Assembly (NCBI GenBank): GCA_945875845.1
Contig: CAMCMB010000023.1
Coordinates: 1 to 64,000 of the forward strand
Direction of reading: 5' to 3'
DNA from: Pirellula staleyi DSM 6068
GTDB lineage: Bacteria > Planctomycetota > Planctomycetia > Pirellulales > Pirellulaceae
Length of the DNA stretch: 64,000 bases
Position numbers and translations under genes: made by a program. Position 1 is the stretch's first letter, and every line of letters starts with the position of its first letter. Shown here piece after piece: positions 59,861 to 64,000 of this stretch. The notes under the pieces were generated by a model, which ran no database searches, was not told the DNA's origin, and saw only the letters and a program-made list of their open reading frames with translations.

Positions 59861-60608
59861 CTTTTGCTGCCTGATTATCGTGCTCGCTCTTTCGAGCGAT
59901 GGCTTTGCCCAGGGCAACTCAACCACTGTCCCTTTCAAAAAGACACTCATCCCATCGGAAAAGCAGGTCCTAAAAGTGCGATGGGACGACCTTGCAAAAA
60001 ATGGACAATTGCCGAAGTTCGCGGAGTTGGATCAAGCAGAAGCAGGAGCAATCAAAATTGTTCGTTCCGCCGAGAACCCACAATCGATTCCCATCGCGAC
60101 GATCGAAAGACCAGCAATCCGTCAGCGAGCGTACATGTTGCGAGGTGCTATTAAGTATGAAGGGGTTTTGGGTGATGGATACTTAGAAATGTGGAACCAT
60201 TTCCCAGAGCCAAAGGCTGTTTCCGCATTCACTCGCACCATGGGTGCGAATGGTCCAATGGGATGGATTCAAGGCGACTCGCCATGGAGGGAATTTCATT
60301 TACCATTCATGATTAATGACGATTCATTCCCAAGCCCAGAGAAGTTGGAAGTCAACGTTTTTCTACCGAAGGCGGGGACGATCTGGATTTCGGATCTTGA
60401 GTTGATTGAATTTCCAATCTCATCCATGAATCCTACCACGCCAGCGGAATCTTTTGCGAGTTGGGCAACTTGGAGTTCGATCTTGGTGACTGTATTCGCC
60501 GGGTTGGGGTGCGCACTCGGAGTTCTTGGAACTACCCTTTGGTTCAAAAGGGCTCGAAACAAGCAAGACATTGAGCTTCGACGCATGCAGTCCCTCGATA
60601 TCGAATAA
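59838..60608 (+). CDS. Exported membrane-anchored protein coupled to DUF2089
   Basis: A 256-residue protein: signal peptide (MTRTLYRNFCCLIIVLALSSDGFAQ), a soluble domain of about 175 residues with beta-rich character ('RAYMLRGAIKYEGVLGDGYLEMWNHFP', 'GPMGWIQGDSPWREFHLPF', 'LPKAGTIWISDLELIEF'), and one C-terminal membrane helix (about 205-232) followed by a basic cytoplasmic tail. The soluble part reads like a carbohydrate-binding jelly-roll fold, but this is an impression. No named family recognised. It overlaps the DUF2089 gene by 23 bases. Confidence 0.65.
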   Translation: MTRTLYRNFCCLIIVLALSSDGFAQGNSTTVPFKKTLIPSEKQVLKVRWDDLAKNGQLPKFAELDQAEAGAIKIVRSAENPQSIPIATIERPAIRQRAYMLRGAIKYEGVLGDGYLEMWNHFPEPKAVSAFTRTMGANGPMGWIQGDSPWREFHLPFMINDDSFPSPEKLEVNVFLPKAGTIWISDLELIEFPISSMNPTTPAESFASWATWSSILVTVFAGLGCALGVLGTTLWFKRARNKQDIELRRMQSLDIE

Positions 60609-60619
60609 CGGATACTTGC

Positions 60620-60671
60620 GGCGTACGCTTCCAGCTTGCGAGAATCTCGGGTGGCAAACTAGAAGCTTACC
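60620..60671. repeat. GCAAGCTGGAAGCTT repeat, copy 3
   Basis: TACGCTTCCAGCTTGCGA followed by AAACTAGAAGCTTACC, an inverted arrangement with one arm diverged. It lies between convergent membrane-protein and pntB genes, where it may stop transcription. Confidence 0.65.
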
Positions 60672-60707
60672 CCCACTTTCGGCCCTGATTTCAGTATGCC
60701 ATTCGCT

Positions 60708-62090
60708 CTACAACGCCTTAACGGCTTTGACGATGTCCAAAACTGCCTGTTGACCATCCGCATAATACATGAGCGTGTTGGGCATAGCGAAGAGCGGGTT
60801 CGGTATCCCTGCAAAGCCTGGACTGAGGCTACGTTTAATCACGATCACGGTCCGGCACTTGTCTACGTCGATGATCGGCATGCCAGCGATCGGACTCTTT
60901 GGATCGGTTCGAGCGGAGGGATTTACCACATCATTGGCACCGATGACAATCGCGACATCCACGCTGTCGAGTGTTGGATTGATTTCGTCCATTTCCTTGA
61001 GTTTATCGTACGACACATCTGCTTCGGCCAAAAGGACGTTCATGTGACCAGGCATCCGCCCCGCGACTGGATGGATTGCGTACTCAACGACGGCACCACG
61101 CGCCTCAAGCACTTTGCTAAGCTCCCTTACTGCATGCTGGGCCTGGGCAACGGCCATCCCGTATCCAGGTACAAACACCACTCGCTGAGCCCCGTCGAGG
61201 ATCATGGCGATGTCGTCGGGCGACGTACTGCGAACATTGGCATAAATTTCATCGACGTTGCCTGTTGTACCGCCCCCGGCCATCACGCCAAAGAGTACGT
61301 TGCTCAACGATCGGTTCATGGCTTTGCACATGATCTGAGTCAAAATGATTCCAGATGCACCCACCAATGCGCCAGCGATGATCAAAGCGTTATTGTCGAT
61401 CACGAAACCCGTTGCAGCTCCTGCGATCCCCGAATACGAATTCATCAACGATATCACCACAGGCATGTCCGCCCCGCCGATCGGATTGACAAGAAAAACA
61501 CCCAAGAACGATCCACTGATCGCGATCCCCAAATAACAGAGGATTTGGATCGTTGAATTGTGCGAAAAAGCCAAGATCGCAATGAACAAACAATTCAGCC
61601 CGACAAGACCAGCATTCATGAGTTGTTGGTTGGGCAAACTGTGCGGTTTCTTGAATTGCGGCCATTCTTCCAGTTTTGCATAGGCCACGAGGCTGCCCCA
61701 AAAAGTAACGGCTCCGATGAGCCCCGAAAGTCCGATAGCAATCAATGTATCCAAATGGTGGCCTGTGGAATTGAGAAGGTCAGCAAAGGCGACCAGAACC
61801 GAAGCACCTCCACCAAGCCCGTTGAGCATTCCGACCATTTGCGGCATAGAGGTCATGGCGACACGCTTGGCCATGAGCGTCCCGATGACAGTTCCTGCAA
61901 TCAGCCCCATCGCGATGAAGACATAGCCTGTCACGCCTCGATCAAAGAGCGTTGTCAAGATGGCTAATATCATACCGGAAGCACCTAGGAGATTGCCGCG
62001 AACCGCCGTACGTGGCAACGACATCACCTTGAGGCCCACAATGAATAGAACCGACGCGACTAAATACATAAGTGGAACGAGAGCATTCAT
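60708..62090 (-). CDS. pntB: NAD(P) transhydrogenase subunit beta
   Basis: A 460-residue membrane protein: nine or so transmembrane helices (residues about 1-275) then the NADP-binding domain III with 'GYGMAVAQAQHAVRELSKVLEARGAVVEYAIHPVAGRMPGHMNVLLAEADV' and the C-terminal 'GANDVVNPSARTDPKSPIAGMPI' and 'RSLSPGFAGIPNPLFAM' motifs. It moves hydride between NADH and NADP driven by proton flow, supplying NADPH. It follows the pntA membrane fragment by 73 bases on the minus strand. Confidence 0.95.
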   Translation of the reverse strand: MNALVPLMYLVASVLFIVGLKVMSLPRTAVRGNLLGASGMILAILTTLFDRGVTGYVFIAMGLIAGTVIGTLMAKRVAMTSMPQMVGMLNGLGGGASVLVAFADLLNSTGHHLDTLIAIGLSGLIGAVTFWGSLVAYAKLEEWPQFKKPHSLPNQQLMNAGLVGLNCLFIAILAFSHNSTIQILCYLGIAISGSFLGVFLVNPIGGADMPVVISLMNSYSGIAGAATGFVIDNNALIIAGALVGASGIILTQIMCKAMNRSLSNVLFGVMAGGGTTGNVDEIYANVRSTSPDDIAMILDGAQRVVFVPGYGMAVAQAQHAVRELSKVLEARGAVVEYAIHPVAGRMPGHMNVLLAEADVSYDKLKEMDEINPTLDSVDVAIVIGANDVVNPSARTDPKSPIAGMPIIDVDKCRTVIVIKRSLSPGFAGIPNPLFAMPNTLMYYADGQQAVLDIVKAVKAL

Positions 62091-62163
62091 GGGGATTCGA
62101 GATTGATTTTGGGAAAGGATTTAATCATTGAAGCGTAACAGATACGAGACGAGGAGATCGTTT

Positions 62164-62637
62164 TCAACGTTTCTTAAACATGAGCAACATTCGATTTGTC
62201 ACCAAAAAACCGCCGGCTACGTTGATCATGGCCAACACGATTGCAATCATCCCAAAGAAGCTTCCAAATCCGGTTTCCTTGTAACCAGCTGCAATGATTG
62301 CGCCGACAACCGTAATTCCGCTGATCGCATTCGAGCCACTCATGAGCGGAGTGTGAAGCGTGGGGGGGACCTTTGCAATGATTTCGAAACCCACAAAAAC
62401 AGACAGTGCGAATACCGTTAAACTTGCAACTAAGACCAGCCCGCGATTGGGGCCAGAGGATGTTTGCGGATGGACAGGCGCACCCGGAATTCCTTCTGCA
62501 TTCGAGATGCCTGACGCATCGCTTGGGCTGACCGAAACTTCTCGATTCGCGTCGGATTGCGCGGCTTGAACCCGCATGCAAACAAGTCCAAACAGCGTTG
62601 CGATCGATAGTGCCATGACGGCGATGAGAGACTTCAT
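62164..62637 (-). CDS. NAD(P) transhydrogenase alpha subunit, membrane part (pntA2 type)
   Basis: A 157-residue protein. The C-terminal half (about 70-157) is the domain II part of PntA: four helices including 'SLTVFALSVFVGFEIIAKVPPTLHTPLMSGSNAISGITVVGAIIAAG', the classic TPL.S..NAISG motif. The N-terminal part is unusual: MKSLIAVMALSIATLFGLVCMRVQA looks like a signal peptide, followed by a 45-residue Ser/Asp/Pro-rich linker. In other species with split PntA, the NAD-binding alpha-1 gene lies just upstream; here a glycosylase does. ATG 62637 is used; TTG 62661 is less likely. Confidence 0.87.
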   Translation of the reverse strand: MKSLIAVMALSIATLFGLVCMRVQAAQSDANREVSVSPSDASGISNAEGIPGAPVHPQTSSGPNRGLVLVASLTVFALSVFVGFEIIAKVPPTLHTPLMSGSNAISGITVVGAIIAAGYKETGFGSFFGMIAIVLAMINVAGGFLVTNRMLLMFKKR

Positions 62638-62703
62638 TTTGATTGGTTTCGTTAAATGCAAAAGAATCGATTACGTATTTCGAACAAAGATATATTATCC
62701 GAA

Positions 62704-63597
62704 TCAGGCAGAGCCTGGGACCTTGATGCCAATTTCTCGCATAAGCATTTTCATATCCTCCCAAGTCAGTTTTTTTGCGTCTGGGTTGCGCAGCAGGTAG
62801 GCGGGGTGATAAGTCACCATGACTTTGGCACCTCGGTACGAATGGAATTTGCCCCGCAATCTGCCTACGCTTTCCGTGCTTTTCAGGACCGCCCGCACCG
62901 CGATTGAGCCCCAGCAAACGATGTATTCGGGTTGAATGGTTTCAAGCTGGGTTTCGAAAAATGGACGGCAGTTGTCGATTTCGGATTCGACAGGCGTGCG
63001 GTTGTTCGGAGGACGGCACTTCAGCGAATTCATAATGTAGACTTCGTCGCGTTTCAGGCCGCTAGCAATCAAAATCTTGTCAAGAAGTTGTCCCGCAGCA
63101 CCCACAAACGGCTCGCCGAGACGATCTTCGTCCGCCCCAGGCGCTTCGCCAAACATCACAATTCTCGCAGTGGTCGGACCAGCCCCAAAGACCGTGCGTT
63201 GCCTTCGGCAGACCATGTCTTCGCACTTTCGACAAGCGATCACTTGCTCGCTCAACACTTGAAACGCGGCTTGTCGAGCCACAAAATCCATCGGCGACGT
63301 GTTCCATCTACCCTGGACCAAATTGGAAACGGGCGCCAAGGGACGTGCGGCTTGTTCGATCGGAAGGCTTGGAGATAAGGATTGTGTTGGCACTAATGCT
63401 GCACCAACAATTGCAGTCGAATTGTCCGAATTGGCAGTACCTTCGTTTTCTTCAAAGATTCTATTCTCGTTCCGTTCCAGCCATTCGGTTGCCGAAGGGT
63501 TCGCCTCTAGCTTGCCGCTGGGAACGTGAGTGATGCCGCTCCGACGCCAATGGGCGAGAAGCTGTTCGCTGGCGGTTTTCCACTGATTCCGTTGCAT
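62704..63597 (-). CDS. Uracil-DNA glycosylase, family 4
   Basis: Removes uracil from DNA in base excision repair. 297 residues with an N-terminal extension of about 110 residues not found in most members. The catalytic core has 'GEAPGADEDRLGEPFVG' (motif 1), 'NSLKCRPPNNRTP', and 'TYHPAYLL' (motif 2-like). Iron-sulfur cluster cysteines are Cys122, Cys125, Cys194 and Cys210 (CxxC plus a pair 16 apart, as in the Thermus enzyme). Independent unit upstream of pntA2. Confidence 0.92.
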   Translation of the reverse strand: MQRNQWKTASEQLLAHWRRSGITHVPSGKLEANPSATEWLERNENRIFEENEGTANSDNSTAIVGAALVPTQSLSPSLPIEQAARPLAPVSNLVQGRWNTSPMDFVARQAAFQVLSEQVIACRKCEDMVCRRQRTVFGAGPTTARIVMFGEAPGADEDRLGEPFVGAAGQLLDKILIASGLKRDEVYIMNSLKCRPPNNRTPVESEIDNCRPFFETQLETIQPEYIVCWGSIAVRAVLKSTESVGRLRGKFHSYRGAKVMVTYHPAYLLRNPDAKKLTWEDMKMLMREIGIKVPGSA

Positions 63598-63681
63598 TTA
63601 CGAAAAATCCTTCCATTCGAAATGGGCAGCCTATGATCGCCTTTCGCTCCTAAGCTGTGAATTTATTGAATCGTTTTGAAA

Positions 63682-63763
63682 GTAGCAGGCACACTCCGTG
63701 TGCCGTAGCCTCAAAAACCAAAGGTTTTTGCATTGCGGACGGCACATGGAATGTGCCTGCTAC
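63682..63763. repeat. GTAGCAGGCACA palindromic repeat
   Basis: Arms GTAGCAGGCACACTCCGTGT and its near complement ending ATGTGCCTGCTAC, joined by CAAAAACCAAAGGTTTTTG, an inner hairpin. A 'GTAGCAGGCACA' palindrome of this type is common between planctomycete genes. One copy here. Confidence 0.8.
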
Positions 63764-63791
63764 GATAAACTCAAAGGCTGTCCGCAAAAGC

Positions 63792-63832
63792 GCGTCATTA
63801 ACGCTGCTTTTGCGGAGCAAAAGGCGACTATG
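63792..63832 (-). repeat. CATAGTCGCCTTTT repeat, copy 2
   Basis: The reverse complement reads ACATAGTCGCCTTTTGCTC...GCGTTAATGACGC and matches 9158-9199. In both places it lies next to TAGGCTGTGAA element ends. Confidence 0.75.
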
Positions 63833-63883
63833 TTTTGCTCTTCGCTCCAAGGCTATGAATTTTTGGATGGACCAGTTTTTGGC

Positions 63884-63925
63884 GGCAGTTTCACAACCCG
63901 ACGCGGCAGTTTCACAACCCGACGC
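63884..63925 (+). repeat. 21-bp tandem repeat
   Basis: GGCAGTTTCACAACCCGACG followed by one more base, repeated twice with no difference. The second unit continues into CGTGAGCGAGGGG, the uninterrupted form of the site into which the element at 9635 has inserted. Confidence 0.85.
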
Positions 63926-63960
63926 GTGAGCGAGGGGCCGAATGCAATCCCTCGCTCACC

Positions 63961-64000
63961 GGCTTGTTGCTTTAGTGAAGTCGTTGTTGGGTAAGGGCAG
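63961..64000 (+). mobile_element. GGCTTGTTG element, left end only (window edge)
   Basis: GGCTTGTTGCTTTAGTGAAG then TCGTTGTTGGGTAAGGGC..., close to the start of the element at 49373. The flank is CTCACC, so a CTCACC duplication is expected just beyond the right end outside the window. Confidence 0.65.

Larger units (their letters stand above)
63598..64000. other. Terminal intergenic block of repeats
   Basis: From left: a partial TAGGCTGTGAA end (63636-63667), an 82-bp palindrome with GTAGCAGGCACA arms (63682-63763), the inverted CATAGTCGCC repeat (63792-63832), a second partial GGCTATGAA end (63839-63864), a 21-bp tandem repeat (63884-63925), and the left end of a GGCTTGTTG element cut by the window edge (63961-64000). 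No gene is supported. Confidence 0.75.

Overview
The window is chromosomal DNA from a planctomycete, most likely of the Pirellulaceae type. The lineage call rests on characteristic families: two DUF1559 prepilin-like proteins, a PSCyt1/DUF1549/DUF1553 cytochrome beside a DUF1501 protein, a TIGR02603-type heme domain, a dockerin protein with the planctomycete N-terminal LESRSLFA-like motif, small transthyretin-like lipoproteins, and short palindromic repeats between genes. No rRNA, tRNA, CRISPR array, prophage or transposase gene was recognised.

Layout. 1-1.5 kb: the 3' end of a PDZ-like gene and a thiolase. 1.9-9.1 kb (minus): an eight-gene, tightly coupled pseudopilus or secretion-type operon with a GspE ATPase, three GspF-fold units on two proteins, pilin-like proteins and a DUF1559 protein, but no secretin. 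9.1-9.9 kb: a dense block of nested repeats. 9.9-15.9 kb: a sugar dehydrogenase/cytochrome fusion, a dockerin protein and a YkgJ-type cysteine-cluster protein. 16-21.3 kb (minus): nadK, dxs and a prenyl synthase (isoprenoid precursor supply), preceded by a dicarboxylate/amino-acid symporter. 22.5-30.8 kb: an ECF sigma factor with a long leader, a NIPSNAP protein, a UPF1-like helicase, a stray dockerin module, DUF937, ecotin, DUF4239 and a lone UrtA-like protein. 31-32.6 kb (minus): a zinc-ribbon membrane protein, AIM24 and LapA. 33-38.6 kb: DUF1559, a lipoprotein and the PSD1/DUF1501 pair. 38.8-43.8 kb: a sugar-acid operon (enolase-superfamily dehydratase, DapA-type aldolase, MFS transporter, ceramidase-like hydrolase). 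44-50 kb: metG, tdh, purA and a GNAT acetyltransferase. 50-56.4 kb: one 2111-residue polytopic membrane protein with a zinc ribbon. 56.7-59.4 kb: an imuA-imuB mutagenesis pair without dnaE2. 59.5-60.6 kb: a DUF2089 regulator with a membrane partner and a strong inverted-repeat operator candidate. 60.7-63.6 kb (minus): pntB, the membrane part of pntA, and a family-4 uracil-DNA glycosylase. 63.6-64 kb: another repeat block.

The most unusual content is (i) the reduced pseudopilus operon with its 768-residue duplicated GspF protein, (ii) a miniature element family with GGCTTGTTG termini, unrelated cores and exact 6-bp flanking duplications, (iii) dispersed repeats that supply the last codons of genes, (iv) the DUF2089/membrane-protein pair, and (v) an ecotin that lacks the family disulfide and the usual P1 methionine. 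Functions are inferred from remembered family motifs; no database search was run.
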